A DNA stretch of 64,000 nt. Source: Pyrinomonadaceae bacterium. GTDB taxonomy: Bacteria > Acidobacteriota > Blastocatellia > Pyrinomonadales > Pyrinomonadaceae. Shown here in pieces: positions 44,797-54,725 of the stretch. The stretch spans positions 412,633 to 476,632 of the forward strand of contig JAIBCC010000002.1 in assembly GCA_019694395.1 (NCBI GenBank). The letters run 5' to 3'. Positions within the stretch are counted from its first letter, which is position 1; each line of letters begins with the position of its first letter. The position numbers and the translations under genes were made by a program. The notes beneath the pieces were generated by a model. The model saw only the letters and a list, made by a program, of their open reading frames with translations, ran no database searches and was not told the DNA's origin.

Positions 44797-44938
44797 GCGC
44801 TTCCAGTTGCAGTGACGGTTCAAAATCGCTGTATAGTTTTTTTCCTTTTGACATCCTTTTGGTTAAAAATTTCATCTTAAAATCACAAAACTTGCGTAAA
44901 ATAATCGCAAATTTAATTTATTGAAAGGAGAAACTGAG

Positions 44939-45496
44939 ATGAAATTATTTAAATCATTTTTATTTTTAACCGTTGCAATATTCGGATTTTCTTTGATTCA
45001 GGTTTCTGCTCAAACGACTGCCTACGGCAAAAATTTGACTCAGGGTATTGATAAACAGATCAGAAAGGAAATTATGACACTTCCCTACTACGGGGTTTTT
45101 GATGCCATTTCCTATAAATTCGACAACGGAGTCGTTTATTTGACGGGCAGCGTAGTTCAGCCGATTACTAAAAGTCAGGCAGCACGTTTTGTAAAAAGCG
45201 TTCAAGGTGTGACGGATGTAGTTAATAATATTGAGGTTTTGCCGCCTTCAAACTTTGATGACCGGATTCGTTTTGCAGTAGTTAATGAATTTGATCGTCG
45301 CGGTGGTAGCCTTTACCGCTATTTGCAGGGCACAAATCCTTCGATGAGAATCATTGTCAAAAATGGTCATATTTCGCTCGAAGGTTATGTTGCCAATCGC
45401 GGAGATTATAATTTAGCCAATATTTTGGCAAATGGAATTCCGGGAACTTTTAGCGTTACCAATAATCTGATCATTGATAATGAAAGAGCCGAATAA
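44939..45496 (+). CDS. Secreted BON-domain protein
   Basis: 185 residues from ATG 44939, just after the ribosome binding site AAAGGAG (44924-44930); an in-frame TTG upstream overlaps that site. Signal peptide 1-24 ends SAQ. Two BON-like domains (about 38-100 and 105-180) show the G.V.LTGSV...AARFVKSVQGVTDVVNNIEV pattern. BON proteins bind phospholipid or peptidoglycan at the periplasmic face and protect membranes. A terminator follows, so it is a single-gene unit. Confidence 0.88.
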   Translation: MKLFKSFLFLTVAIFGFSLIQVSAQTTAYGKNLTQGIDKQIRKEIMTLPYYGVFDAISYKFDNGVVYLTGSVVQPITKSQAARFVKSVQGVTDVVNNIEVLPPSNFDDRIRFAVVNEFDRRGGSLYRYLQGTNPSMRIIVKNGHISLEGYVANRGDYNLANILANGIPGTFSVTNNLIIDNERAE

Positions 45497-45518
45497 CTGC
45501 AAATTCAAACTTAAAACT

Positions 45519-45548
45519 AAAGACCGAGCCGATGTGTTCGGTCTTTTT
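45519..45548 (+). terminator. Rho-independent terminator after BON gene
   Basis: AAAGACCGA (45519-45527) pairs with TCGGTCTTT (45538-45546), with a 10-base loop and a following T-run. It separates the BON gene from typA. Confidence 0.85.
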
Positions 45549-45624
45549 ATTTGCGCCTCAATTTGCCTTTTTTGTCCAAATCAGTCATCATTTTCGTTTA
45601 TTTTCTTATTGGAATTTATAACTA

Positions 45625-47448
45625 ATGATTGAAACTTCTAAAATTCGTAATATTGCAATTATCGCCCACGTTGACCACGGCAAAACGACTCTGGTTGACG
45701 CGATGCTCAAACAATCCCACGTTTATCGGGATAATGAAACGGTGGTTGACCGTGTGATGGATTCGATGGATTTGGAACGCGAGCGCGGAATTACCATTAT
45801 GGCAAAAAATGCCTCGGTGCGTTACGGCGATTACAAAATCAACATACTTGATACGCCCGGTCACGCCGATTTCGGCGGCGAAGTCGAACGCGTTTTGAAA
45901 ATGGTTGACGGCATCGTTTTATTGGTGGATGCAGCAGAGGGATGTTTGCCGCAAACCCGTTTCGTGCTTCGTAAAGCGTTAGAACAAAAACTTCCGGCGA
46001 TTGCATTAGTCAACAAAATTGACCGTCAGGATTCGCGCCCCGAAGAAGTTCTGGACGAAATTTACGACCTTTTTATTGACCTCGGTGCAACTGAAGAACA
46101 GATTGATTTCCCTGTTTTGTATGCGATCTCACGCGACGGAATTGCTAAAAAGAATTTGGCTGACGAAGGAAAAAATTTAAAACCTTTGTTCGATCAGATC
46201 ATTGAAACAATTCCGGCTCCGCACGCTTTGCGGGATGATTCATTACAGGTTTTAGTGGCAAATATTGACTACAATGCTTTTGTCGGCAGACTCGCCATCG
46301 GCAGAATTTTCTCGGGCGAAATCGCTAAAAATCAGGAAATTGCAATTACTAAACGCGATGGCGCAATCGAAAAAACCCGTGTCAAAGAGCTTTACGTTTT
46401 TGAGGGCTTAAAACGCGAAACCACTGAAAATGCAGGAGTTGGTGAAATTGTTGCGCTTGCCGGAGTAGAAGGTATCAACATCGGTGAAACAATAACCTTA
46501 ATTGATAATCCAAAACCGTTGCCCGTAATTGCGGTTGATGAACCAACTATCTCAATGATTTTTGGGGTCAATACTTCCCCGTTTTCAGGTTTGGAAGGAA
46601 AATTCGTGACTTCCCGCCAATTAAAAGAACGCCTTGACAAAGAACTTTTGGGTAATGTTGCGTTGCGTGTTACTGCAACTGATTCTGCCGACCAATTTAA
46701 AGTTTCAGGACGCGGTGAATTGCAGCTTTCAATTTTAATTGAAATGATGAGACGCGAAGGCTACGAGCTTCAGGTTTCCAAACCGGAAGTTATTACCCGC
46801 AAAGGCGAAAATGGCGAATTACAAGAGCCAATCGAACAAGTTGTAATTGATATTCCTGATGAGTTTATTGGAGTTGTGACCGAAGCCCTTGGACGGCGCA
46901 AAGGTCAAATGACTAAAATGATCAATAACGGAACCGGTCGCGTTCGTTTGGAATTTGAAGTTCCGTCACGTGGACTAATCGGTTTTCGCGGAGAATTTTT
47001 GACCGAAACCAAAGGCACAGGATTACTCAATACAATCTTTTTGCGTTTTGACAAATGGCAGGGAGAAATGAAAGGACGCGGCACAGGTTCACTCATTGCT
47101 GACCGGATGGGCGAAGCAACAACCTACGCACTTTACGCTTTGCAAGAACGCGGCACACTTTTCATCCGTCCGCAAATCAAAGTTTATGAAGGAATGATTA
47201 TTGGTGAAAATGCCCGTGCGGTTGATTTGGATGTCAATGCAATTAAAGAGAAAAAATTGACCAATATGCGTGCATCAACGGCTGATGAAGCAATGCGGCT
47301 CGTTCCGGCAAAAGAATTAACGCTTGAACAGGCTTTGGAATTTATCGCCGATGATGAGTTGATCGAGGTTACTCCAAAATCTATTCGTCTCAGAAAACGT
47401 GGTTTGAAACCAAACGAACGCGCTAAAAAGTCTGAAAATAAAGGGTAA
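45625..47448 (+). CDS. typA: Ribosome-associated GTPase TypA/BipA
   Basis: 607 residues, the usual length. GTPase motifs: P-loop AHVDHGKTT (14-22), RGITI switch [16 protein letters not shown] and [10 protein letters not shown]. Domains II, III, V follow, then the C-terminal domain with [15 protein letters not shown] and a basic tail. TypA binds ribosomes and affects assembly and stress growth. The last ~40 codons of this gene are duplicated as a degraded remnant at 50697-50830. The stop codon is part of the terminator stem. Confidence 0.95.
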   Translation: MIETSKIRNIAIIAHVDHGKTTLVDAMLKQSHVYRDNETVVDRVMDSMDLERERGITIMAKNASVRYGDYKINILDTPGHADFGGEVERVLKMVDGIVLLVDAAEGCLPQTRFVLRKALEQKLPAIALVNKIDRQDSRPEEVLDEIYDLFIDLGATEEQIDFPVLYAISRDGIAKKNLADEGKNLKPLFDQIIETIPAPHALRDDSLQVLVANIDYNAFVGRLAIGRIFSGEIAKNQEIAITKRDGAIEKTRVKELYVFEGLKRETTENAGVGEIVALAGVEGINIGETITLIDNPKPLPVIAVDEPTISMIFGVNTSPFSGLEGKFVTSRQLKERLDKELLGNVALRVTATDSADQFKVSGRGELQLSILIEMMRREGYELQVSKPEVITRKGENGELQEPIEQVVIDIPDEFIGVVTEALGRRKGQMTKMINNGTGRVRLEFEVPSRGLIGFRGEFLTETKGTGLLNTIFLRFDKWQGEMKGRGTGSLIADRMGEATTYALYALQERGTLFIRPQIKVYEGMIIGENARAVDLDVNAIKEKKLTNMRASTADEAMRLVPAKELTLEQALEFIADDELIEVTPKSIRLRKRGLKPNERAKKSENKG

Positions 47449-47475
47449 AGGGTAAGATCTTTTTACCCTTTTTTA
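47447..47475 (+). terminator. Terminator at the typA stop codon
   Basis: AAAGGGTAA (47447-47455) pairs with TTACCCTTT (47463-47471), with a 7-base loop and a T-run. It overlaps the end of typA and can also act for the convergent lipoprotein gene. Confidence 0.75.
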
Positions 47476-47479
47476 ATTA

Positions 47480-48004
47480 CTACGGCTGAACATCTAAAAT
47501 TTCACAATTTTCCATTATTATTTTCCAAAAATCATTTGGTTTTTCGGCTGGCGGAAATACTTCTTTAAAAATGCCCTTCGCTTTGACCAAAGGCATTCGT
47601 TTCGTTCGTTTATTCAGATAATCATTGGTTAATTTATCGAGCAAAGCAGCTTTGGCATCTGAGCTCGCAGTTATATTTCCATTGCAGGAAATTCGACCTT
47701 CGGCATTCCAAAACTCAAAACTAAAAGGTCCACTATAACGGTTTCCACCACTCCAAACCTCCCCGGAAACATAAATCTCTTTATTTTTAAGCAGTTTAGC
47801 AACTTCAGAGTTTTGAGATTTAACTGAAATCAATAAATTTCCCGCTTCAAAATTTTTCGGAGTTTCAGTTGTTGGAGTATTCGTGGTCGAATTTGAATTT
47901 GTTGGTGCGGAAGAATTATTTGACTCTTTTTGAAACCGGTTACAGCCCAAAAGACAAAGTAAAATCAAACCGCCCGAAATATAAAAATTTATTTTATTTT
48001 TCAT
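47480..48004 (-). CDS. Lipoprotein, possible OB-fold (tRNA_anti-like)
   Basis: 174 residues from the ATG at 48004, which shares one base with the upstream stop codon (TAATG) and has GAGGTG upstream. Lipobox CLLGC (acylated C21), then a Ser/Asn/Thr-rich linker to about 50. The folded part (NLLISVKSQNSEVAKLLKNKEIYVSGEV ... VKAKGIFKEVF ... IIMENCEIL) resembles the OB-like domain seen in bacterial lipoproteins with 'tRNA_anti-like' annotation; binding role unknown. Translationally coupled to the secreted protein upstream. Confidence 0.65.
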   Translation of the reverse strand: MKNKINFYISGGLILLCLLGCNRFQKESNNSSAPTNSNSTTNTPTTETPKNFEAGNLLISVKSQNSEVAKLLKNKEIYVSGEVWSGGNRYSGPFSFEFWNAEGRISCNGNITASSDAKAALLDKLTNDYLNKRTKRMPLVKAKGIFKEVFPPAEKPNDFWKIIMENCEILDVQP

Positions 48005-49155
48005 TATTGACACCTCATAAAAATTCCGCTTCCGCCTAAACTGACCAAAACTATTTTTCCGCCATTACGTCCGACAATGAATTCCTGCGCCTGACAAAAT
48101 GGCTGATTTGGTAATTTGATAAGTGACCAGCCGCGCTTGTATTCGTTGTATTCGACTTTGTAATATCGAAAATTGCTGTCGCTTCCCAAATATGAAAGAC
48201 TTTCATATTTTTTCCAAGTCGCGTAATCCAATCCAATTTTTAGAACTTTTACACCTTTGTAATCAGAATCTGCTAAATATTTTCCTCGGATAAAGCTCTC
48301 AACCGCTGAATCATTGTAGGGAGGTTTTTCCCAGTTGCGATTTGGCGCATTTTGATTAATTAAATTGAGTAATTCATCAGCTTTTAGCTCAACTTGTGCT
48401 AAAAAATCGGTGGGCATTTCTACTCCGAACTCTGCAAATTTTGCCTGTGCTTTGGCTATCATTTCGGCTTTCCATCGGTCACGTTCAAAAAGTAATATTT
48501 GAGTTTCATCAACCGTCCTATTTTTCGTGTCTTTGATAGCTTTTTTCAAATTATCAAGCGTAATTGTCAACAGACTCTGTGAATAAGTTTTGGCAACTTC
48601 GGTGCGAAAAGGTTTCTCCAATTCGTTTCGTTTGGCGGCAATCGCGCACCACGTTTGCGGGTTATCCAGACTAATTGTGTCCTTATTCCAAGGACGGTCA
48701 AAGTTTTTGATATTCTTATATTTAGCCTGACAAAGCGCATCCAATTCGGCTAGCAGACTTATGCTTTTTTGCAAGTTCTGCGGTGCGGGCAGTCCGAATA
48801 TTTTATAGTTTCTGTCATAGAACGGAGCATAAAATTTAACGGTTTCCAAATATTTACCTGCTTCGGTGCGAAATTGATTTCTTAACTCGGTATCATTTGC
48901 ATTTTGTATTGTCTGATCTTTTGTCCGGATTAAATTGCTTCCGCTGACCACATTTTGAAACTGGTTTTTCAAATTACCGTATCTAACTTTAATAATGTTG
49001 CCGCTAATTGATTCTATTTTTCCCTGAACCCATTCCTGCCGACCAAAACAATTACAGTTTAATTCCACTTCATCCCCTACTTTGAAATTTTCCTGTGCAA
49101 TAACAGTTCCGGCAAAAGAAAAAATAAAAAACAGCATTAAAATGTTTTTTTTCAT
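48004..49155 (-). CDS. Secreted hypothetical protein with SH3/Tudor-like N-terminal region
   Basis: 383 residues from ATG 49155 (GGGGAGATTT upstream). Signal peptide to about residue 20 (GTVIAQ). The first mature segment FKVGDEVELNC..WVQGKIESISGNIIKVRYGN has the pattern of an SH3 or Tudor-like barrel. The rest, about 100-290, is charged and probably helical, followed by a C-terminal beta-like domain with YKVEYNEYKRGW and GGSGIFMRC. Paired with the downstream lipoprotein (TAATG). No function recognised. Confidence 0.6.
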   Translation of the reverse strand: MKKNILMLFFIFSFAGTVIAQENFKVGDEVELNCNCFGRQEWVQGKIESISGNIIKVRYGNLKNQFQNVVSGSNLIRTKDQTIQNANDTELRNQFRTEAGKYLETVKFYAPFYDRNYKIFGLPAPQNLQKSISLLAELDALCQAKYKNIKNFDRPWNKDTISLDNPQTWCAIAAKRNELEKPFRTEVAKTYSQSLLTITLDNLKKAIKDTKNRTVDETQILLFERDRWKAEMIAKAQAKFAEFGVEMPTDFLAQVELKADELLNLINQNAPNRNWEKPPYNDSAVESFIRGKYLADSDYKGVKVLKIGLDYATWKKYESLSYLGSDSNFRYYKVEYNEYKRGWSLIKLPNQPFCQAQEFIVGRNGGKIVLVSLGGSGIFMRCQ

Positions 49156-49251
49156 AAATCTCCCCAACTCCATAATTTATAGTTAGAAAATTACTTCTGA
49201 TGCAGTAAAATTGTCCTTTGGAAGTTATTAGGAATTTGTTAGGTTTACTTA

Positions 49252-50676
49252 ATGTCCAATAAACTCAAAGAGTTTTACGAATTTGAAGGCTTTCGGCTCG
49301 ACACGGAAAATCCGTGTCTCTGGCGCGGAAATGAACTAATCCCTATTCCGCCAAAAGCTCTTGAAATCTTGATTCTACTGGTCAAAAAACAGGGTGAGAT
49401 TGTTTCCCGCAATGAGCTGTTGGAAAATGTCTGGCGCGAAACTTTTGTTGAAGAAAGCAACATCAATTATACAATTTCACTAATTCGCAAAGCTCTGGGA
49501 GAAAAAGATTTGATTCAAACCATTCCTCGTCGCGGCTACCGTTTCGTCGGGAGATTCAAAGAAGAAATCCCTCCCCCCGAAATAAAAAAAGAAATAAAGA
49601 AATCAACTTTTCGCTGGATTTTAGCTTCAATTTTTTTGATAACTTTGTTCTTTGTCACAAGTTTTGCCTTTTGGGTGCGAATGGAAAACAAACCTTTACC
49701 CACCGTTGATAATCCTGAAGCAATTCAGGCATACAATCGGGGAAAGGCAATTTTGGATGACCGTGATGTAAAGAACCGTGAAGAAAAGGCACTTGCGGAG
49801 TTTCAAAAAGCGGTCACACTTGATCCAACCTCTGCAATTGCTCATGCCGGTTTAGCTGAAGGCTTTAGCTCGTTGGCAGTGATCCGATCAGGTGAAAATG
49901 GAATTGAGAATTACTCAAAAGCTAAAGCTGCGGCTGAAAAAGCACTTATTCTGGATAAAAATCTGTCTGAAGCATTTGAAATCAGAGGCTGGCTAAAACG
50001 GAATGCAGATTGGGATCTATCAGGAGCAGAAAAAGATTTAAAACATGCAATCCAATTAAAACCGGAATTTGCTTTGGCGCATTACCGTCTTTCACAAACT
50101 CTTGCTCCACAAGGGAAATTTAGTGAAGCATTATCGGAAATAAATAAAGCATATGAACTTGATCCGGTTTCTGAAGTAATTTCACAAGGACGATTTTCAA
50201 TTTTGGAAAGCGGCGGTGAATACGAAAAATCCTTAATTTTAGCCAAAGAGTTTTTAAGTGATAATCCTTCTAATCCCGGTGCAAAACGGGCTTACGGAAC
50301 TTTTCTCTATCATCAAAAACAATTTGATAAAGTTATCGAATTTGAAGATGAGATTTTTGCCCGAAATCCTGAACGGAAGCCATTTCCCTGGGTTTCATTG
50401 ATTGGCGCAGCTTACTTTCAAATTGGAAACAATGCCAAAGCTGAAGAACTTCTCGATGAATTAACTAAACAATCTCAATCTGATACGAAAGCCTTATATT
50501 CCCTGGCAATGAACTATTCAGAAATGAGTAGAATTGATGATGCGATGACAACCTTGGAAAAATGTTTTTTACAACACGAAGAGAGAATGATTTGGCTAAA
50601 AGTTGAGCCTCGTTTTTCAAACTTGCGAAATAACCCAAGATTTATTGAATTATTGAGAAAGCTGAAACTTGATTAG
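49252..50676 (+). CDS. Membrane-bound winged-helix (CadC-like) regulator with TPR domain
   Basis: 474 residues. An N-terminal OmpR/PhoB-type winged-helix DNA-binding domain (about 9-103; ALEILILLVKKQGEIVSRNELLENVWRE and TIPRRGYRFVG) is followed by a Pro/Lys linker, one membrane helix (about 121-141) and an extracytoplasmic TPR array (about 150-470). Such proteins sense a periplasmic signal and regulate DNA directly. The target is not deducible. Winged-helix/TM/TPR fusions are abundant in Acidobacteriota. Divergent from the secreted protein gene, 97 bp apart. Confidence 0.88.
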   Translation: MSNKLKEFYEFEGFRLDTENPCLWRGNELIPIPPKALEILILLVKKQGEIVSRNELLENVWRETFVEESNINYTISLIRKALGEKDLIQTIPRRGYRFVGRFKEEIPPPEIKKEIKKSTFRWILASIFLITLFFVTSFAFWVRMENKPLPTVDNPEAIQAYNRGKAILDDRDVKNREEKALAEFQKAVTLDPTSAIAHAGLAEGFSSLAVIRSGENGIENYSKAKAAAEKALILDKNLSEAFEIRGWLKRNADWDLSGAEKDLKHAIQLKPEFALAHYRLSQTLAPQGKFSEALSEINKAYELDPVSEVISQGRFSILESGGEYEKSLILAKEFLSDNPSNPGAKRAYGTFLYHQKQFDKVIEFEDEIFARNPERKPFPWVSLIGAAYFQIGNNAKAEELLDELTKQSQSDTKALYSLAMNYSEMSRIDDAMTTLEKCFLQHEERMIWLKVEPRFSNLRNNPRFIELLRKLKLD

Positions 50677-50696
50677 TTTGTTTTCACAAATTGATT

Positions 50697-50830
50697 GCTC
50701 CTGTCAGAGAATTAACGCTCGAACAGGCTTTGGGATTTATTGCTGACGATGAATTGATAGAGAGGTTACGCCGAAATCAATTTGCCTCAGTAAATCCTTA
50801 TTGAAACCGAATGTTAGAATTTCAAAATAA
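50697..50830 (+). pseudogene. Degraded 3'-end fragment of typA
   Basis: Translation of 50697-50762 gives [20 protein letters not shown], nearly identical to [20 protein letters not shown] of intact typA (about residues 569-588). After a 2-base insertion (GAG-AG-GTTACGCCGAAATC versus GAG-GTTACTCCAAAATC) the match resumes in another frame as KSICLSKSLLKPN against [13 protein letters not shown], ending in TAA at 828-830. It has no start codon, ribosome site or upstream typA sequence. It is a leftover of a duplicated or replaced typA-like gene. Confidence 0.85.
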
Positions 50831-50855
50831 ATTTTTATAAATTGATTAAAACCTT

Positions 50856-50886
50856 AAGCCGATGATAATTTATTTTCGTCGGCTTT
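50856..50886. terminator. Hairpin terminator between convergent genes
   Basis: AAGCCGATG (50856-50864) pairs with CGTCGGCTT (50877-50885) with one G-T pair, followed by TTCT. It lies after the typA remnant and may end both the TPR regulator transcript and the opposing hybrid kinase transcript. Confidence 0.6.
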
Positions 50887-50896
50887 CTATTTCAAA

Positions 50897-53800
50897 TCAA
50901 ATTTTTATTGCATCTTCATCCAGAATTTCTCGGATTTTTCTGGTAAGGGCTTCTATGGAAAAAGGCTTCTGCAAAAAATTGTTTTCCTCATCCTTAAGCC
51001 CTCTGCGGAAAATCATATCCCCGGTATAACCTGAGGTGAATAAAACTTTCAGATTTTTAATTTTGGAATTCAAACTTTCCCAAAGTTCATATCCGTTCAT
51101 TTGAGGCATTACAATGTCGGTCAAAAGCAAATCAATCTGCAAATTTTCCTTTTCGCATAATTCCAGAGCTTCCAGTCCATTACTTGCCTCAACCACCTGA
51201 TAGCCACACGATAAAAGAATATCTTTGCTGAGTTTTCTCACTATTGCTTCGTCCTCAACTAACAAAATAGTTTCGGCACCTACTTTTGATTTTACTTTTG
51301 CAGATTCTTTTTTGTCCGACACAATATTTTCTTTGACACAGGGCAGATAGATTTTAAATGTGGAGCCTTCTCCAAGTTTACTGTCAACGGTTATATAGCC
51401 TTCGGATTGTTTAATGAATCCATAAATTGTTGCTAAACCAAGTCCGGTTCCCTCTCCCACACCTTTAGTTGTAAAAAAGGGTTCAAATATGCGGCTCTTA
51501 ATTTCTTTGGTCATCCCGATACCCGTATCACTTACTGAGATAAATACATATTCACCCGCTTTTCCTCCAAAAATTTTCTTCGCGGTCTTTTCATCATACT
51601 GAACATTTTTGGTTTCAATAGTCAAAGAACCTCCTTTCGGCATTGCGTCTCTTGCATTAACCGCCAAATTTACAATAACCTGTGAAAGCTGCCCGGGATC
51701 CACTTCGATAGGATTAACATCAAAATCTAAAATCTTGATAAATGAAATATCCTCACCAATTAACCGTCCGAGCAAAGCACTGATATCGGAAACAATTTGG
51801 TTGATATTGACGATTTCCGGTTTCAAAATTTGTTTTCGGCTGAAGGCAAGGAGTTGTTGAGTCAAAGCGGCGGAACGCTCCCCGGCTTTTTTGATTTCGA
51901 CTATATTGTGACGAAAACGGTCATTTTTACCTATTTGATTTAGAGTTAAATCGCTGTAACCATTAATGGCAGTGAGCATATTATTAAAATCGTGAGCAAT
52001 GCCTCCGGCTAATCTGCCTACGGATTCCAGTTTTTGGGATTGCAATAATTGTTCTTCGCTTAACCGCAAGGCTTCTTCCGCATTTTGTCGGGTCAATTCG
52101 GCATTGACCCACTGTGCCATCAACCTTAAAAATTCATAGTCACCTTTGGTAAAGGAAGTTTTTAGCGGACTGTTGGACGAAAAACATAAAGTCCCGTAAG
52201 GTTTTCCCGAAACTTCAACCGGAATTCCTAAATAAACCTGGGTTCCTAAGATTTTGTGAGCGGGATGCTCTACCCAAGAAGTATTTGCAGCATCGTCTAT
52301 AACCACCAGATCATTTCTTTTCAAAACCTCTTCGCAAAAAGTATTCCCTAGATTACAAACAAAACCAACTGAAATAAAATCGGAGACTGAAACAACTTCA
52401 ACTACCCGATAATTATTACCCTTAATTTCCCCCAAAAAAGCATTTTCAATTGCGAATTCATCAACCCCAAGTTGGAGTAATTGCTTAATTCTGTCCTTAG
52501 AATTCAACTCGGAATTTGAAATAATCTGATATAGCTTTTGCAATCTGGATTCGGATTTGCTCAAAGCCTCGACCGCATTTTTACGTTCTGTAATGTCCAA
52601 AAATGAGGCATATCCAAATTCTTTTCCATCTATTTGTAGATTTGTGGTAGTAACCAGAACATTTTTAATTGCACCCGATTTTGTGCGATGTTTAGTTTCA
52701 AATTGAAAATTCCCAAATGCACTAGAACTTTTTTCGTGGATTGCTAAAATTTCCTCTTCTTTCAAAACCACTTCAAAATCCATAATTCGCAATTGTTTTA
52801 GCTCATCCTGCGTATAACCAAGCATCTTCGAGGCGGATTCGTTACAGTCTATTATTGATGCGTTTTTATCAATAATCATTCCGCCAATCGGTGACTGTTC
52901 AAACAAAACACGAAAACGTTCCTCTGATTCACGCAACATATTTTCGGCATTTTTGCGCTCCGTGATGTCTGCTGCCATATACAACAGACCTTGAAATTCT
53001 CCGTGGTCAGAAATCGGACTGAAAGAAACCAACAACCAGATTAATTTTCCATCCGGACGGGTAAAAAGAAAATCAACTGATCCCTTTCTATTTTTTGACA
53101 GTAAAATTTCACTTTTAGTTTTATCCTTAATTAAAACCTCATCGAAAAAATCAATAAGAGATTTGCCGATTAATTCTTCAGCTGGAAAACCAATAATTTC
53201 ACAAAACTTAGCATTAACTAAAGTCACCTTAAAATCTTTATCAACCGTCCATATTCCTTCATTTGCTGTTTCAAAGAGATTTTCATATTTTTGTTTAGCG
53301 GTTTGTAGCTCCTTTTGCATTAAACGCCTTTGAGTAACGTCACGGGCAATATTTTCAATACTTTTACGATTATCCTTTAAACTAAGAGGACGACTGCTGA
53401 TTTCTAATAAACTCGTTTGACCGTTTTTTCCGATGATTTTGACTTCATTTATGGCAGTTGGGTTATCCGTATTTTGCGGATCAAGTAATTTAGACAGGTA
53501 GTCTGCGTTTTCGGGTGCCAAAATATCGGAAAATTTTAAATTTAGGATTTCTTCACGGCTATAACCAGTTAGTTTTTCAACTGCTAAATTGACCGAGGTA
53601 AAATTCCCTTCTGAATCCAGAGTAAAAATACAATCAATGGCATTTTCTACTAACTCATCATAGCGTTTGATATAAGCTAATTTGGCTGCTTCGATTTTTT
53701 GGGTTCTTCTCACCCCGCTTCGGATCAATCCAAAAAGCAATCCCCCGGTTATTAAAACATAAAACCAACCTTTGTAAGTTTGAAGAAGACTTAGAGTATC

Positions 53801-53926
53801 ACTGTCTTTAACAAATTTGACTAATAATTGATCAGAAAGCAGGATCCAGAGAGTTCCCAAAAGGAGATAGATCAAAACTATTTGTGCCGGAGTCAATTTA
53901 ATATGAGCAAAAAGAAATTTTTTCAT
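50897..53926 (-). CDS. Hybrid sensor histidine kinase (PAS-PAS-PAS-GAF-HisKA-HATPase-REC)
   Basis: 1009 residues from ATG 53926. Two membrane helices (about 13-33 and 54-69), three PAS domains (about 88-203, 212-325, 335-450), a GAF domain (about 460-612), HisKA with H645 in AHDFNN, a HATPase_c domain (about 740-862; NLAVNARDAM, DTGIGM, GEGTGLGL) and a receiver domain with phospho-acceptor D937 (LLTDIVMP). No separate HPt or regulator gene is adjacent, so its output partner is unknown. The AHDFNN-type H-box is typical of PAS-rich hybrid kinases sensing small molecules or redox state. Confidence 0.92.
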   Translation of the reverse strand: MKKFLFAHIKLTPAQIVLIYLLLGTLWILLSDQLLVKFVKDSDTLSLLQTYKGWFYVLITGGLLFGLIRSGVRRTQKIEAAKLAYIKRYDELVENAIDCIFTLDSEGNFTSVNLAVEKLTGYSREEILNLKFSDILAPENADYLSKLLDPQNTDNPTAINEVKIIGKNGQTSLLEISSRPLSLKDNRKSIENIARDVTQRRLMQKELQTAKQKYENLFETANEGIWTVDKDFKVTLVNAKFCEIIGFPAEELIGKSLIDFFDEVLIKDKTKSEILLSKNRKGSVDFLFTRPDGKLIWLLVSFSPISDHGEFQGLLYMAADITERKNAENMLRESEERFRVLFEQSPIGGMIIDKNASIIDCNESASKMLGYTQDELKQLRIMDFEVVLKEEEILAIHEKSSSAFGNFQFETKHRTKSGAIKNVLVTTTNLQIDGKEFGYASFLDITERKNAVEALSKSESRLQKLYQIISNSELNSKDRIKQLLQLGVDEFAIENAFLGEIKGNNYRVVEVVSVSDFISVGFVCNLGNTFCEEVLKRNDLVVIDDAANTSWVEHPAHKILGTQVYLGIPVEVSGKPYGTLCFSSNSPLKTSFTKGDYEFLRLMAQWVNAELTRQNAEEALRLSEEQLLQSQKLESVGRLAGGIAHDFNNMLTAINGYSDLTLNQIGKNDRFRHNIVEIKKAGERSAALTQQLLAFSRKQILKPEIVNINQIVSDISALLGRLIGEDISFIKILDFDVNPIEVDPGQLSQVIVNLAVNARDAMPKGGSLTIETKNVQYDEKTAKKIFGGKAGEYVFISVSDTGIGMTKEIKSRIFEPFFTTKGVGEGTGLGLATIYGFIKQSEGYITVDSKLGEGSTFKIYLPCVKENIVSDKKESAKVKSKVGAETILLVEDEAIVRKLSKDILLSCGYQVVEASNGLEALELCEKENLQIDLLLTDIVMPQMNGYELWESLNSKIKNLKVLFTSGYTGDMIFRRGLKDEENNFLQKPFSIEALTRKIREILDEDAIKI

Positions 53927-54190
53927 CAATTCTAAAGGAGAACCAATACTGAAAGGTAAAAGTGGGAAAGAGATTTACCGTTTAGCCGAATTTTAATTTT
54001 ACTACCCTGATAAGTGCTGAATTGCGATAAATCTGCAATGGTTAGAATTTAACAATTACCACCTAATTTATCAAGGGTTTTTACAGGAATTGAAGCCAAA
54101 AAATTGCCTTCAGATTCCCTAAATTTGTAAATAAGCAAACCGGCATTATCATTTATCCAAAAAACTGAAAATTTTAGAGGATTTCGCAAA

Positions 54191-54219
54191 TTGACATTTT
54201 CGCTAAAATTCATTTAGAT
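54191..54219 (+). promoter_or_regulatory. Possible promoter of the STAS gene
   Basis: A consensus TTGACA at 54191-54196 is followed 17 bases later by TTAGAT (54214-54219), a weak -10. The STAS start codon is 9 bp beyond, so the transcript would have a very short leader. The rest of the 301-bp gap upstream (53927-54190) shows no gene. Confidence 0.3.
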
Positions 54220-54227
54220 AAGTCTGT

Positions 54228-54563
54228 ATGTTAAATATCCAAAAACGTCAAAGTGGTAACACTACAATTCTTGATTTAGAGGGCGATGTCATTATGGGCG
54301 GCGGTTCTGCCAAACTCGGTCAAGCCATTTCGGAATTAATAAAAGACGATAAAACCAACGTTTTACTTAATTTTCAAAAGGTTCGCTATATTGATTCAAG
54401 CGGAACAGGAGAATTAATATCTGTTTCCGAATCGGTTGATAACGCGGGCGGAAGCCTAAAAATCACCAATCTTTCACCAAAAGTCGAGCAAGTTCTGACT
54501 CTGAGCAGTTTGCTGCCGATTTTGGATGTTTATGAGGATGAAGCAAGCGCATTAGAAAGTTAA
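54228..54563 (+). CDS. STAS-domain anti-sigma factor antagonist-like protein
   Basis: 111 residues, a complete single STAS domain. VLLNFQKVRYIDSSGTGELIS (about 44-64) holds the conserved Asp-Ser-Ser phosphorylation site (DSSG), and SLKITNLSPKVEQVLTLSSL is the usual last helix region. SpoIIAA/RsbV-type proteins bind an anti-sigma kinase when unphosphorylated. No RsbW-like kinase or sigma factor is next to it, so the partner must be elsewhere. A strong terminator follows. Confidence 0.85.
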   Translation: MLNIQKRQSGNTTILDLEGDVIMGGGSAKLGQAISELIKDDKTNVLLNFQKVRYIDSSGTGELISVSESVDNAGGSLKITNLSPKVEQVLTLSSLLPILDVYEDEASALES

Positions 54564-54581
54564 AAAACCTTAAACTGAGAG

Positions 54582-54625
54582 AGTGAAAAAGTTTGCCGGT
54601 AATTGGTTAAACTTTTTCACTTTTT
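54582..54625 (+). terminator. Rho-independent terminator after STAS gene
   Basis: AGTGAAAAAGTTT (54582-54594) and AAACTTTTTCACT (54609-54621) are a perfect 13-bp stem with a 14-base loop, followed by a T-run. Confidence 0.85.
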
Positions 54626-54725
54626 ATATTTTCCTTTGTTCCTTAACAAAAATCAGTCAATGTGACCGAAAAGGTAAAATTTTAAATAAAACTAGCCAAA
54701 AAAATCGGAAATAGTTTAAAATTAA

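Noticed and set aside
44848..44880. TTGACA at 44848-44853 as BON gene promoter
   Set aside because: The -35 is perfect, but no acceptable -10 lies 16-18 bases downstream.
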